From NCBI GenBank assembly GCA_016208425.1, contig JACQYA010000008.1:1-37880 (forward strand): DNA of 37,880 nucleotides, given 5' to 3'. A program made the position numbers and the translations under genes. This DNA is from Betaproteobacteria bacterium. GTDB taxonomy: Bacteria; Pseudomonadota; Gammaproteobacteria; Burkholderiales; Rhodocyclaceae. Positions within the stretch are counted from its first letter, which is position 1; each line of letters opens with the position of its first letter. This document shows, in pieces, positions 1-8,324 of this stretch. The notes under the pieces were generated by a model. It saw nothing but the letters and a program-made list of their open reading frames with translations, did not search any database and was not told the origin of the DNA.

Positions 1-349
1 CCTTGATGAGTTTGACGATCTTCTTCGCCAGCTCGGATTCGATACCGATCTTGATCTTCAGTTCCTGCTTCACCTTGCTGCCGGAAATCTTCTGCACCGG
101 CTGATGGTCCAAGCGCTTGGTGCTTTCCTTTTCCTTTTTCTCCATCGCCGGAAAGAGCAGATCCTTGATCTGGTCGAGCTGGAAGTCGGAGTCCCCGTGC
201 AGGGTAATCACTTTATCCTTTTCGTTGAGCTCGACCTTGGCGCTGGTGCCCTTGAAGTCGTAGCGGTTGTCAATGGCGCGCGCAGCAACGTCGATCGCGT
301 TGTGCAACGCCGCCATATCGGCTTCGGAAGAAAAATCGAAAGTAGGCAT
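1..349 (-). CDS. yajQ: YajQ family nucleotide-binding protein, C-terminal part missing at window edge
   Basis: The reading frame starts at ATG 349 behind a good AGGAG site and runs off the left edge after about 116 codons, so the C-terminal portion is outside the window. The N-terminus reads MPTFDFSSEADMAALHNAID, matching the MPSFDIVSEVD-type start of YajQ (UPF0234), followed by a FKG..AKVELNEKDK strand, SDFQLDQ and the KQELKIKIGIESELAKKIVK segment typical of the family. Family members are small cytosolic proteins; some bind cyclic-di-GMP or tRNA. It is the last gene seen of the minus-strand run that begins with argD and lies 16 bp after ppnP. Family assignment is strong; the ligand is not deducible from sequence. 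Confidence 0.9.
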   Translation of the reverse strand, partial: MPTFDFSSEADMAALHNAIDVAARAIDNRYDFKGTSAKVELNEKDKVITLHGDSDFQLDQIKDLLFPAMEKKEKESTKRLDHQPVQKISGSKVKQELKIKIGIESELAKKIVKLIK

Positions 350-365
350 GAGCGGCTCCTGCCGG

Positions 366-671
366 TTAGCCGAAGTGGCAGACGTAGTGATAAGCCTCGT
401 CGCAGGCGATCTCGAACGAGGAGTTGCCCGGTACGTCGAAGGATTGGCCGGCGCCGTAGTTCGTCCAGGCGCCGGGTTGACCATCATTGCCCTGCAGACG
501 CACGCGGCACGATCCGCCCACCCCTTCCATCGTTTCCGGCGCACCGGTGTTGAAGGTGAGCGAAGACGGCAGGATGACGCCTATGGTCTTCTTGCTGCCG
601 TCCGCAAACTGGACGGTATGACTGACGCACTTGCCGTCGAAGTAGACGTTGGCCTGCTTGACGACGCTCAC
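366..671 (-). CDS. ppnP: Pyrimidine/purine nucleoside phosphorylase (DUF1255 cupin)
   Basis: This 101-residue protein matches PpnP (formerly YaiE/DUF1255) along its whole length: N-terminal [18 protein letters not shown], the central [23 protein letters not shown], and the cupin core [21 protein letters not shown]. The family cleaves several nucleosides phosphorolytically, yielding ribose-1-phosphate and free base, in the cytosol. The start chosen is GTG at 671 because a GAGAGA ribosome site sits 5-6 bases upstream and it follows within a base of the stop of the preceding 32-codon frame. It is co-directional with argG and yajQ and probably co-transcribed. Length is normal for the family. Confidence 0.88.
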   Translation of the reverse strand: MSVVKQANVYFDGKCVSHTVQFADGSKKTIGVILPSSLTFNTGAPETMEGVGGSCRVRLQGNDGQPGAWTNYGAGQSFDVPGNSSFEIACDEAYHYVCHFG

Positions 672-672
672 A

Positions 673-771
673 TTATCTCTCGCCGACGATGAACAGCATG
701 TAAAGCATGAAGGCGCCGAGCACGAAGGTCATGCCGAAATCGGCAATCTGCTCCTCGGTCAGCCCGAACAT
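673..771 (-). CDS. Very short membrane protein, DUF2788-like N-terminus (possibly truncated)
   Basis: A 32-codon frame fills the gap between argG and ppnP. It begins [17 protein letters not shown], has one hydrophobic segment (roughly residues 12-29), and ends at GE-R. A GGGAG sequence lies about ten bases before the ATG, and the stop is one base from the ppnP GTG. From memory the start resembles DUF2788 proteins, small membrane proteins of beta- and gammaproteobacteria of about 70 residues, so this would be the first half only. No frameshift that restores the second half is visible. It may be a decayed gene whose start still drives ppnP translation, or a genuine micro-protein. Function unknown. 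Confidence 0.4.
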   Translation of the reverse strand: MFGLTEEQIADFGMTFVLGAFMLYMLFIVGER

Positions 772-786
772 CAACGCGGCGCTCCC

Positions 787-2012
<1,226 letters not shown>

Positions 2013-2016
<4 letters not shown>

Positions 2017-2219
2017 AAGTCATCTTCGCGGATACCCGCGCTTTTCAATAAATGGTTCAACAACCCGGCCTTGAGGGTTTGACCCGCATGAACCGGAACC
2101 GACAGCCGCACAATGCTTCCCATGCGGCCAAAAATATGATGGCTGCCGTTAACCCGCAACAGCTTCCAACCCCGCTGTTCCAATGCCCGGCATAATGTCT
2201 TGCCGGAAACCGACTTCAA
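2013..2219 (-). CDS. hicA: HicA-type mRNA interferase toxin
   Basis: A 68-residue YcfA/HicA-family protein. HicA has a double-stranded-RNA-binding-like fold and cleaves mRNA; the catalytic histidine lies in the NGSHHIF motif, here at about residues 24-30, followed by the typical [23 protein letters not shown] ending. The start is TTG at 2219, overlapping the hicB stop (TTGA); no ATG exists further upstream in frame. The stop overlaps the argG start codon by ATGA. All key residues are present, so the toxin is probably intact. The order is antitoxin first, unlike the toxin-first hicAB arrangement of E. coli but common elsewhere. Position inside an arginine operon is unusual. Confidence 0.9.
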
Positions 2220-2419
2220 ACGGCTATCTCCAGGATACGGTCATTGGCCGACATCGGAATATCTGCCATATCCACTGAAAGACAGCCTTCCACGGCCTCG
2301 TAAAGATTGGCGAGCAATTCCTCGAATGTCTCGCCCTGCGTGGCACAACCGGGAATGGCGGGAACCTCTGCCCAGTAGCCGCCTTCCTCTGCTTCATGAA
2401 TCACCACTTTGACTTTCAT
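2216..2419 (-). CDS. hicB: HicB-type antitoxin (partial RNase H fold only)
   Basis: A 67-residue HicB antitoxin: MKVKVVIHEAEEGGYWAEVPAIPGC is the classic start, with CATQGETFEELLANLYEAVEG following. HicB folds as a degenerate RNase H domain that caps HicA. No DNA-binding helix-turn-helix or ribbon-helix-helix domain follows, so this short form may not repress its own promoter unless acting through the complex. The ATG at 2419 has a GGAG site eight bases upstream, and it overlaps the TGA of the argG-like relic frame. It is translationally linked to hicA through a four-base overlap. Confidence 0.9.
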   Translation of the reverse strand: MKVKVVIHEAEEGGYWAEVPAIPGCATQGETFEELLANLYEAVEGCLSVDMADIPMSANDRILEIAV

Positions 2420-2526
2420 CGGACCATCTCCTTCGAGGCCACATCTACCACCGATGCAACACCCTGATTGTCTAAGTCAACGAACTCCGGGAGGTCAGCC
2501 AATACCGCCTTCTTGATGTCGCGCAT
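2416..2526 (-). pseudogene. Relic of an argG start: ten argG-like codons then unrelated sequence
   Basis: A 36-codon frame begins [10 protein letters not shown], nearly identical to the true argG start [10 protein letters not shown] 510 bases downstream. Over the first 30 bases 25 match; four of the five differences are at third codon positions, one changes Ser to Arg. After codon ten the similarity ends (DLPEFVDLDNQG and on), the frame supplies the hicB ribosome site, and its TGA overlaps the hicB ATG. The wobble-type divergence suggests a start from a related but different argG allele rather than a recent exact duplication. It marks one edge of the inserted hicBA segment. It is unlikely to make a functional protein. 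Confidence 0.7.
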
Positions 2527-2549
2527 CAGAAACAATTTCTTTAATCCAA

Positions 2550-2882
2550 TTAAATATCTTTAGTCGCCAGGAAAGCCACATCACGCGCAAACAAATCAGG
2601 GTATCGAGCACGGAATCCTCTACCCCCTTTTAATACCCTGATTTCCTTGATTTCAAAATGACATCGCAACATATAAATAACATCTTCATATTTAAAGAAG
2701 CGCAAGTGCGTCGAGTCCACATCCTGAGAAAGCAGTCTTTTACCCCGAAGAATTCTCAGTCGATCTGTTCAAGAGGAAAAGAGCTCACCACGAACCACAG
2801 ATTCAAATGACCGGTTGTACCTGCCACCTTTTTCATGGTGAACTGCATATACCGATTGCAAAAAAGATTCGTTCTGGCTCAT
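2550..2882 (-). pseudogene. Remnant of a class I SAM-dependent methyltransferase (core deleted, in-frame stop)
   Basis: Read from ATG 2882 the frame gives 37 codons (MSQNESFLQSVYAVHHEKG...RGELFSS), a TGA at 2769-2771, and then continues in the same frame for 72 codons as TDRLRILRGKRLLSQD..., with STHLRFFKYEDVIYMLRCHF and a FLATKDI ending. The second part looks like the C-terminus of a Methyltransf_11/23-type enzyme (the HLRFF...L...F motif after the Rossmann core). The SAM-binding core expected between the two parts is absent, so an internal deletion is inferred. The ATG overlaps the argF stop by ATGA, so it was once a proper operon member. Base composition is clearly more AT-rich than its neighbours, suggesting transfer. 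Confidence 0.65.
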
Positions 2883-3823
2883 TTGGCCACCCTCCCGAGG
2901 AGCAGATACTCCATCAGCGCTTTTTGTACATGCAAACGGTTTTCCGCTTCGTCCCAAACCACGCTCTGCGGCCCGTCGATCACCGCCGCTTCCACTTCTT
3001 CACCGCGATGCGCCGGCAGACAGTGCATGAACAGCGCGTCCGGCCGCGCGACGCGCATCATCTCGGCATCGACCTGCCAGTCCGCGAAATCGCGCAGACG
3101 CTCTTCGTTCTCGGCCTCGAAGCCCATCGACGTCCACACGTCGGTGGTCACCAGATCGGCGCCGCGCGCGGCCTCCATCGGGTCGGAAAACTCCTCGAAA
3201 TGGTCGTCGCCGTACAAACCGGCGCGCTCGGCTTCGACTTCATAGCCCGGAGGGGTCGACACATGAACGTTGAAATCGAGCACCTCGGCAGCCTGCAACC
3301 AGGTATTGCAAACGTTGTTGGAATCGCCGATCCAGGCTACCGTCTTGCCTTGTATCGGGCCGCGATGCTCGATGAAGGTGAAGATGTCGGCCAGGATCTG
3401 GCAGGGATGATATTCGTTGGTCAGCCCGTTAATGACCGGAACGCGGGAATTCGCGGCAAAGCGCTCGATAATTTCCTGTTCGAAGGTGCGGATCATCACC
3501 ACGTCGCTCATGCGCGAAATAACCTGCGCCGCATCTTCCACCGGCTCGCCGCGCCCGAGCTGCGAGTCGCGGGTATTCAGGTAGATCGCCGATCCGCCGA
3601 GCTGCTGCATCCCCGCCTCGAAAGAAAGCCGCGTGCGCGTGCTCGCCTTCTCGAAAATCATCACCAGCGTGCGGTCGGACAGCGGCCAGTACTGCTGGTA
3701 GGACTTGAACCGATCCTTGATCCAGCGCGAGCGCTCGAACAGGTAATCGAACTCCTCGCGCGTGAAGTCCTTGAACTGTAGAAAGTGCGTGACAGGTTTG
3801 GATACGGGTTTGGAAAAACTCAT
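2879..3823 (-). CDS. argF: Ornithine carbamoyltransferase
   Basis: ArgF transfers the carbamoyl group from carbamoyl phosphate to ornithine, giving citrulline. The 314-residue protein carries the carbamoyl-phosphate site EKASTRTR (residues 58-65), HPCQ at 139-142, the DSNN ornithine-binding stretch at 167-170 and the HCLP motif with its active cysteine at 267-270. Length is normal. It lies 12 bp downstream of argD and its stop overlaps the start of a methyltransferase remnant. The natural next gene for the pathway, argG, lies about 860 bp further on, beyond the inserted elements. Confidence 0.97.
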   Translation of the reverse strand: MSFSKPVSKPVTHFLQFKDFTREEFDYLFERSRWIKDRFKSYQQYWPLSDRTLVMIFEKASTRTRLSFEAGMQQLGGSAIYLNTRDSQLGRGEPVEDAAQVISRMSDVVMIRTFEQEIIERFAANSRVPVINGLTNEYHPCQILADIFTFIEHRGPIQGKTVAWIGDSNNVCNTWLQAAEVLDFNVHVSTPPGYEVEAERAGLYGDDHFEEFSDPMEAARGADLVTTDVWTSMGFEAENEERLRDFADWQVDAEMMRVARPDALFMHCLPAHRGEEVEAAVIDGPQSVVWDEAENRLHVQKALMEYLLLGRVAK

Positions 3824-3835
3824 GGCAACTCCTTC

Positions 3836-5008
3836 TCAAGCGGCAAGAAAGTCGCGTATCAGCTGCGCCAGGCGCGACACCAGCTCGCGCCCTTCGTCGG
3901 CGCTGAAAATCAGCGGCGGCAGCAGGCGCACCACCTTGTCCGCCGTCACGTTGATGAGCAGCCCGGCATCCAGCGCGCGCGCCACCAGTTCGCCGCAGGG
4001 GCGATCCAGTTCGATGCCGATCATCAGCCCCTGTCCACGAATATCGACAATGCCGTTCACGCCGTCCAATGCCTGCGCCAGACCTTCGCGAACCGAACGG
4101 CCGACGGCTTCGGCGCCGGCGATCAGCTTGTCTTGTTCGATCACCGCTATCGTCGTCAAAGCCGCAACCGCCGCCAGCGGGTTGCCGCCAAAGGTCGACC
4201 CGTGGTTGCCCGGTTTGAACAGGCCGGCCGCCTTGCCCGCCGTAATGCAGGCGCCGATCGGCACGCCGCTGCCCAGCCCCTTGGCCAGCGTCGCCACGTC
4301 GGGGCGGATACCCGCGTGCTGAAAGCCGAACCAGGTACCGGTGCGGCCCATGCCGCACTGCACCTCGTCGCAAATCATCAGCCAGCCCTTCTCGTCGCAA
4401 ATCTGGCGCACGCCGCGCTGGAAACCGGGATCGGCGATATGGATCCCGCCCTCGCCCTGAACGATTTCGAGCATCACCGCGACGACGTTATGGTTGTGTT
4501 CGGCAACCGCTTCGATCGCGCCCAAATCGTTGTACGGGACGCGCACGAAACCCGAAACCAGCGGCTCGAAACCGGCCTGCGTCTTGCGGTTGCCGGTGGC
4601 CGACAGGGTGGCCATCGTGCGCCCGTGAAACGCTTTTTCCATGACGATGATCGCCGGGCTGTCGATGCCCTGCCGGTGGCCGAAGAAACGGGCGAGCTTG
4701 ATCGCCGCCTCGTTGGCCTCGCAACCCGAGTTGCAGAAAAAAACTTCGTCCATGCCGGCGAGCGCCGCCAGCTTGTCGGCCAGTTCCTCCTGCTGCGGAA
4801 CCCGGTAGAGGTTCGAGGTGTGCAGCACGCGCGCCGCCTGCGCGGCGATTGCGGCGACCAGCGCCGGATGGTTGTGGCCGAGCGTCGACACGGCAATCCC
4901 GGCCAGCGCATCGAGGTAACGCTTTCCGCCGGTATCGGTAAGCCAGCATCCCTCGCCGTGGCTGAAAGCGACGGGCAGCCGGGCGTAAGTATTCATCAGG
5001 TGAGACAT
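3836..5008 (-). CDS. argD: Acetylornithine/succinyldiaminopimelate aminotransferase
   Basis: A class III pyridoxal-phosphate aminotransferase of 390 residues, converting N-acetylglutamate semialdehyde to N-acetylornithine. Visible features are the NSGCEANEAA cofactor-phosphate loop (93-102), CDEVQCGMGRTG with the PLP-binding Asp214, the catalytic lysine in TLAKGLGSG (Lys243) and the HGSTFGGNPLA region. The frame is open further upstream to 5125, but that extension runs through a GC hairpin and low-quality sequence; ATG 5008 has an AAGGGG site six to seven bases upstream and gives the family start MNTYARLPVAF. It is the first gene of the minus-strand arginine operon, divergent from the ParA-like gene. 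Confidence 0.95.
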   Translation of the reverse strand: MSHLMNTYARLPVAFSHGEGCWLTDTGGKRYLDALAGIAVSTLGHNHPALVAAIAAQAARVLHTSNLYRVPQQEELADKLAALAGMDEVFFCNSGCEANEAAIKLARFFGHRQGIDSPAIIVMEKAFHGRTMATLSATGNRKTQAGFEPLVSGFVRVPYNDLGAIEAVAEHNHNVVAVMLEIVQGEGGIHIADPGFQRGVRQICDEKGWLMICDEVQCGMGRTGTWFGFQHAGIRPDVATLAKGLGSGVPIGACITAGKAAGLFKPGNHGSTFGGNPLAAVAALTTIAVIEQDKLIAGAEAVGRSVREGLAQALDGVNGIVDIRGQGLMIGIELDRPCGELVARALDAGLLINVTADKVVRLLPPLIFSADEGRELVSRLAQLIRDFLAA

Positions 5009-5040
5009 AGTGACCCCTTGAGGAGGCTCTGAAACTGAAA

Positions 5041-5058
5041 CGGCGGCTTGCGCCGCCG
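5041..5058 (-). promoter_or_regulatory. GC-rich hairpin in the argD 5' leader
   Basis: On the minus strand a perfect seven-pair stem CGGCGGC/GCCGCCG closes a GCAA loop, followed by a T-containing stretch, between the candidate argD promoter and the argD start. A GNRA-type loop makes it a stable RNA hairpin. It could act as an attenuator, mRNA stabiliser or weak terminator; there is no leader peptide rich in arginine codons visible, so attenuation is only a possibility. Confidence 0.4.
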
Positions 5059-5141
5059 GAGTTTTCACAAATTTGCACAAACCCGACCAGCGCCTCGAGC
5101 GCATGCCCGAAAGCCGCTGCGGCAAACTCGCAAGGGGTGGA

Positions 5142-5170
5142 ATGTTAAGGGAAAACCGGCGCCTTGTACA
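5142..5170 (-). promoter_or_regulatory. Candidate sigma-70 promoter of the argD operon
   Basis: On the minus strand TGTACA (-35, 5170-5165) and TAACAT (-10, 5147-5142) are separated by exactly 17 bases. Each box matches the consensus at four of six positions. It is placed about 130 bp before the argD start, leaving a leader that contains the GC hairpin. No ArgR box was recognised with confidence. Confidence 0.35.
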
Positions 5171-5218
5171 TATGCGCGCGAAGAATGCAGAAGGCGCCGT
5201 AAAAGGCTACAATGAGCC

Positions 5219-5989
5219 ATGCGAATTGCCGTTTTCAATCAGAAGGGTGGCGTCGGAAAAACGACGACGGCGCTCAATCTGGCCGCCGCCATCGTCCGTG
5301 AAGGCGGGACTCCGCTGGTGCTCGATCTGGACCCGCAATGTCACTTGAGCGGTATACATGGCAATGTGCCAAAGGACTCCGGCCACAGCCTGTTCGGTTT
5401 CTACCAGTCGTCGCGCGGGCTCGACGAGCTGGCGGTTCCTTGGGAAGGCATCGGCAGGCTGGTTCCCTCGCATCAGCAGCTCATCAAGATTGACGCGACT
5501 TTCGGCAAGGGGCCGGCCATCCTGAACAGGTTGCGCGTCGGTCTGGACGCGGTAGACGCCGCCGTGCCCGGCAACGCGGCGCAGGCCACGCTGATCGATT
5601 GCTGCCCCTACCTCGGGGTGCTCGCCCTTAACGCCGTTTTCGCCTGCGATGTTCTGCTCATCCCGATTTCGACGGACTATCTGTCGCTGCAAGCCGCCGA
5701 ACAGATGACCCGCACCCTGAGCATTCTCGAACCGGTACTCAAACGCCGCGTCGAGCGCCGCTACCTGCTGACCCGCTACGATAGCCGGCGCAGAATGAGC
5801 GGCGACGTGCAGAACCGCCTGCGTTCAAGCTATGGCGACGAAGTCTGCGAAACGGTCATTTCGGAAAATGTGGCGGTCGCGGAAAGCCCCTCCAGAAACC
5901 GGGATGTCTTCAGCCACAACCCCACCAGCAGGGGCGCACAAGACTACGCGGCGCTCTACCACGAACTGAAGCAACTGCGTTTTCTGTAG
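5219..5989 (+). CDS. ParA/MinD-family ATPase, orphan
   Basis: A 256-residue ParA-type ATPase with the deviant Walker A KGGVGKTT at residues 9-16, the DLDPQCHLSG Walker A' region near 37-46 and a LIDCCPYLG Walker B segment near 125. Such ATPases dimerise on DNA and position plasmids, chromosomes or large complexes. No ParB gene or parS-like site adjoins it, so it is an orphan and the cargo is unknown. The start ATG 5219 is poorly served by ribosome signals: AAAAGG lies 12 bases upstream, while a TACAAT box ends only five bases before it, which would suit a leaderless transcript. It is divergent from argD and convergent with the next small gene. Confidence 0.85.
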   Translation: MRIAVFNQKGGVGKTTTALNLAAAIVREGGTPLVLDLDPQCHLSGIHGNVPKDSGHSLFGFYQSSRGLDELAVPWEGIGRLVPSHQQLIKIDATFGKGPAILNRLRVGLDAVDAAVPGNAAQATLIDCCPYLGVLALNAVFACDVLLIPISTDYLSLQAAEQMTRTLSILEPVLKRRVERRYLLTRYDSRRRMSGDVQNRLRSSYGDEVCETVISENVAVAESPSRNRDVFSHNPTSRGAQDYAALYHELKQLRFL

Positions 5990-6005
5990 CCCGCCGGCGG
6001 CCGAT

Positions 6006-6233
6006 CTATCCGGCCGAGATGAGATCGACCACTTCTTCGTACGTCACCGTACCGTTGCGCGACCCGCCGGCTACTTGCTGCCGGGTTTCCAGAATCTCGC
6101 AGCCGGGGTAAATCTGGCGCAATTTGCGCTCGGCTTCCGACTGGTCGTTGCCGATAATCGACAGGTTGTCGACCGTAGCGCCGCCCCGTGTGCGAATGCG
6201 AAAACCGAATTTGGTGCAAGAGGAGATATTCAT
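6006..6233 (-). CDS. Small conserved-looking hypothetical protein
   Basis: A 75-residue protein starting MNISSCTKFGFRIRTRGG, with a predicted mix of strands and one helix (SEAERKLRQIYPGCEILE) and ending EEVVDLISAG. No named domain was recognised. The codon use fits the genome, the frame is closed by TAG, and it sits convergent with the ParA-like gene, separated by 16 bp. No clear ribosome site precedes the ATG. The 276 bp between this gene and the next one (6234-6509) is AT-richer at its left end and shows no convincing gene; it probably holds divergent promoters. Confidence 0.6.
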   Translation of the reverse strand: MNISSCTKFGFRIRTRGGATVDNLSIIGNDQSEAERKLRQIYPGCEILETRQQVAGGSRNGTVTYEEVVDLISAG

Positions 6234-6509
6234 CGAAGATTTATTGATTGAAATATTTTGCGGTAAAACATAGGGGTTGCATTCATGCGGTAAATTATCA
6301 CAACCGGCGGCGACCCGCTACCGCCTGCAAGCCCGGTGTAAGGAAATTCGCGCATGATCGCACGGAACATGGCGTTTATCGCATCGTGCGGCGCAGGGTG
6401 GAGATATCCGGTTATTGGCGGTACCGGCACCTGCGTTCGAGACAACTATTCGCGCCACCTTACAGCCTTACACTAGCCCTATACTTCGCCGCCGGGACGT
6501 AGCCGAAAT

Positions 6510-6812
6510 ATGAGCACTTTCTCGAATACCCCAGTCATCATCGTCGGCCTGACCACGGCCGGAAAAAAGTTTCGGCCCAGCGATTGGGCGGAACGTCTGT
6601 GCGGCGTGTTGTCGGCCTTCGGCGCAGAAAAAAAAATGAAATATTCGCCTTATGTCGGCCCCGGCGATTTCAACGGCGAGAAAGCGGTTTTCGTCGATGG
6701 CCGGCTCTACGAGATCGAGCCGATGGCCTACCGTTTCATTCTCAATTTCGCCCAAGACAACGATTTGCAGATCGTCGAAGGCGTCTGCCCGATCGACGGA
6801 AAAAAGGCTTGA
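6510..6812 (+). CDS. DUF3579 domain-containing protein
   Basis: A 100-residue cytosolic protein containing the DUF3579 signature: FRPSDWAERLCGVLSAFG (about 22-39), KYSPYVGP, and IEPMAYRFILNFAQDNDLQIVEG near the end. The family is typical of betaproteobacteria and has no known biochemical role. It stands alone, convergent with rpsT, and shares the terminator between them. Start ATG 6510 gives the expected family length. Confidence 0.85.
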   Translation: MSTFSNTPVIIVGLTTAGKKFRPSDWAERLCGVLSAFGAEKKMKYSPYVGPGDFNGEKAVFVDGRLYEIEPMAYRFILNFAQDNDLQIVEGVCPIDGKKA

Positions 6813-6862
6813 ACGAAGCCGCCGACCGCCGACAATCCGGCAACTATTCCGCGACGGCAACA

Positions 6863-6888
6863 AAAACGGCGCCCGGAGGCGCCGTTTT
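6863..6888. terminator. Bidirectional intrinsic terminator between DUF3579 gene and rpsT
   Basis: A perfect 11-pair inverted repeat, AAAACGGCGCC / GGCGCCGTTTT, closes a CGGA loop. It reads as stem plus T-run on both strands and lies between two convergent genes, so it can stop transcription from both sides. Confidence 0.88.
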
Positions 6889-6912
6889 CTATCCTGCAAG
6901 ACTCCGGCGGAA

Positions 6913-7182
6913 TCAGGCGGCGGCAAGCGCCTTGATTTGCGCGGAAAGGCGGCTCTTGTGACGTGCCGCCTTGTTCTTGTGGATAATTTTCTTGTCGGCG
7001 ATGCGATCGAGCACCGAGACCGACTCCTGGAAGACGCTTTGAGCGGCAGCCTTATCGCCAGCGACAATCGCTTTCTGCACACGTTTGACGGCAGTGCGCA
7101 ACGTAGAGCGCAGGCTTACGTTGTGAGCGCGTTGCTTGACGGCTTGACGGGCGCGCTTGCGAGCTTGTGCGCTGTTGGCCAT
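6913..7182 (-). CDS. rpsT: 30S ribosomal protein S20
   Basis: The 89-residue basic protein starts [14 protein letters not shown] and carries the [13 protein letters not shown] and [17 protein letters not shown] segments of S20, which binds the 5' domain of 16S rRNA during 30S assembly. Length is standard. It is monocistronic, preceded by a clear promoter and followed by a shared terminator. Confidence 0.97.
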   Translation of the reverse strand: MANSAQARKRARQAVKQRAHNVSLRSTLRTAVKRVQKAIVAGDKAAAQSVFQESVSVLDRIADKKIIHKNKAARHKSRLSAQIKALAAA

Positions 7183-7227
7183 AAATGTTAATCCCTCTAA
7201 AACTGATGAGTTGGTCGAAAACCGCGC

Positions 7228-7256
7228 ATTTTACAGACTTTGAGCGGGCGATGCAA
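7228..7256 (-). promoter_or_regulatory. Sigma-70 promoter of rpsT
   Basis: On the minus strand TTGCAT (-35) and TAAAAT (-10) are spaced by exactly 17 bases. The predicted transcription start lies about 40 bases before the rpsT ATG. Confidence 0.7.
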
Positions 7257-7348
7257 GGTGAAGATGTCTTTTTTCAACCGCTTGGCGCCCCGTCGACACG
7301 AGGGTTTTATTGGCGCCAAACCCACCCAAACGGCGGCAACCGCCCGCC

Positions 7349-7381
7349 CTTAATGCTGCCTTAATCCGGCAAACCCATACT
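7349..7381 (+). promoter_or_regulatory. PmrA/QseB-type direct repeat with -10 box upstream of shp
   Basis: CTTAATGCTGCCTTAAT (7349-7365) is a perfect direct repeat CTTAAT-N5-CTTAAT, the architecture bound by PmrA/QseB-subfamily response regulators. A CATACT -10 candidate follows at 7376-7381, placing the repeat over the -35 position, as in promoters activated by this subfamily. The regulator of that subfamily is encoded four genes downstream. Binding is inferred, not shown. Confidence 0.65.
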
Positions 7382-7411
7382 GGCTCCCGTCTTCACAGCA
7401 AGGAGCCATTC

Positions 7412-7804
7412 ATGGAAAAATCGCTTGTCGCCCTAGCACTGATCTTGTCGCCCCCGGCTTTCGCGGCCGAAAACCCCGTTCTCGAAAGCTATCGCGGCGC
7501 CGCAAAACAGGAATCCCCCGCCTTCAAGGACTTTTCCGCAGCGCGCGGACAAATGTTTTACCACGCGAAATCGGGCGAACTGTCGTGCGCGAGCTGTCAC
7601 ACCGAATCGCCGAAAGCGGAGGGGAAACACGCGGTCACGGGCAAGGAGATTCTGCCGCTGGCGCCGTCGGCCAACGCCGGGCGCTTCGGCGATCCGGCAA
7701 AGGTCGAAAAATGGTTCAAGCGCAACTGCAACGAGGTGCTGAAGCGCGCCTGCACGGCGCAGGAGAAGGGGGATTTCATGTCCTACGTGCTATCGGTCAA
7801 ATAG
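7412..7804 (+). CDS. shp: Sphaeroides heme protein (SHP), high-spin monoheme cytochrome c (DUF1924)
   Basis: A 130-residue secreted cytochrome: signal peptide about 1-18 (MEKSLVALALILSPPAFA), one heme c site CASCH at 59-63, and the C-terminal signature GKEILPLAPSANAGRF...WFKRNCNEVL. This closely matches Rhodobacter SHP, whose heme iron has an unusual asparagine axial ligand that swings away on reduction so O2 or NO can bind; here the equivalent is probably Asn105 next to Cys106, and Cys106/Cys114 could form the disulfide of that loop. Start ATG 7412 has AAGGAG seven bases upstream; an upstream extension in frame lacks a ribosome site and signal peptide. It is first in an operon with dhc and a b-type cytochrome, its known partners. 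Confidence 0.9.
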   Translation: MEKSLVALALILSPPAFAAENPVLESYRGAAKQESPAFKDFSAARGQMFYHAKSGELSCASCHTESPKAEGKHAVTGKEILPLAPSANAGRFGDPAKVEKWFKRNCNEVLKRACTAQEKGDFMSYVLSVK

Positions 7805-7813
7805 GAAAAGCGC

Positions 7814-8305
7814 ATGAAAATTGCTTTCAACCTCTTGCTCGCGCTGACGCTTGCTCCCTGGGTTGCGCTGGCCGACAGCGGCAACAAATACGGCGGCGAG
7901 AACCGCGGCAAGCCCCTGCAACCGGCCAAAGCGAGCGCCAGGTGGCAGGAAGAATGCGCGGGCTGCCACATCGCCTACGCGCCCGGCCTGTTACCGGCCG
8001 CATCGTGGCGCAAGGTAATGGCGTCGCTGGACAAGCATTTCGGCGCGGACGCTTCGTTGAGCGAGGCGGAAAACGAGGACATTACCGCGTTCCTGGTGAA
8101 CAACGCCTCCAACCGCTGGAGCGCAAAAAGCGCGCCCTTGCGCATCACCGAAAGCGCATGGTTCAAAGCGAAGCATGGCGCCAGGGAAATTGCGCCCGGG
8201 GTCTGGAAGCGACCGGCGATCAAAAGCCCGGCCAACTGCCAGGCCTGCCACGCCGGCGCGGCAAAGGCGGATTTCAACGAGCGCCGGATCAAGATCCCCG
8301 AATAA
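7814..8305 (+). CDS. dhc: Diheme cytochrome c (DHC), electron partner of SHP
   Basis: A 163-residue periplasmic cytochrome with signal peptide 1-20 and two heme c sites, CAGCH (48-52) and CQACH (142-146). The family features HFGADASLSEAE and LRITESAWF between the hemes match DHC, which passes electrons to SHP in purple bacteria. It starts nine bases after the shp stop. Its sequence is clearly paralogous to the C-terminal half of the next protein (same ASWRK.. KHFGAD, LRIT, CxACH landmarks), so the operon holds two DHC modules. Function as an electron carrier is known for the family; its donor here is inferred to be the adjacent cytochrome b. Confidence 0.9.
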   Translation: MKIAFNLLLALTLAPWVALADSGNKYGGENRGKPLQPAKASARWQEECAGCHIAYAPGLLPAASWRKVMASLDKHFGADASLSEAENEDITAFLVNNASNRWSAKSAPLRITESAWFKAKHGAREIAPGVWKRPAIKSPANCQACHAGAAKADFNERRIKIPE

Positions 8306-8324
8306 CGCACTCCCTCACCACACC

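Noticed and set aside
5009-5125. An N-terminal extension of argD
   Set aside because: It translates through the GC hairpin, lacks a ribosome site, and is not seen in ArgD proteins; ATG 5008 has a proper site.
5219-5989. Plasmid partition locus or integrated plasmid
   Set aside because: The ParA-like gene has no ParB, centromere repeats or replication gene nearby; it is flanked by housekeeping genes.
6248-6502. An 84-codon plus-strand frame in the gap before the DUF3579 gene
   Set aside because: No ribosome site, no recognisable sequence, high Arg/Tyr content typical of a chance frame.
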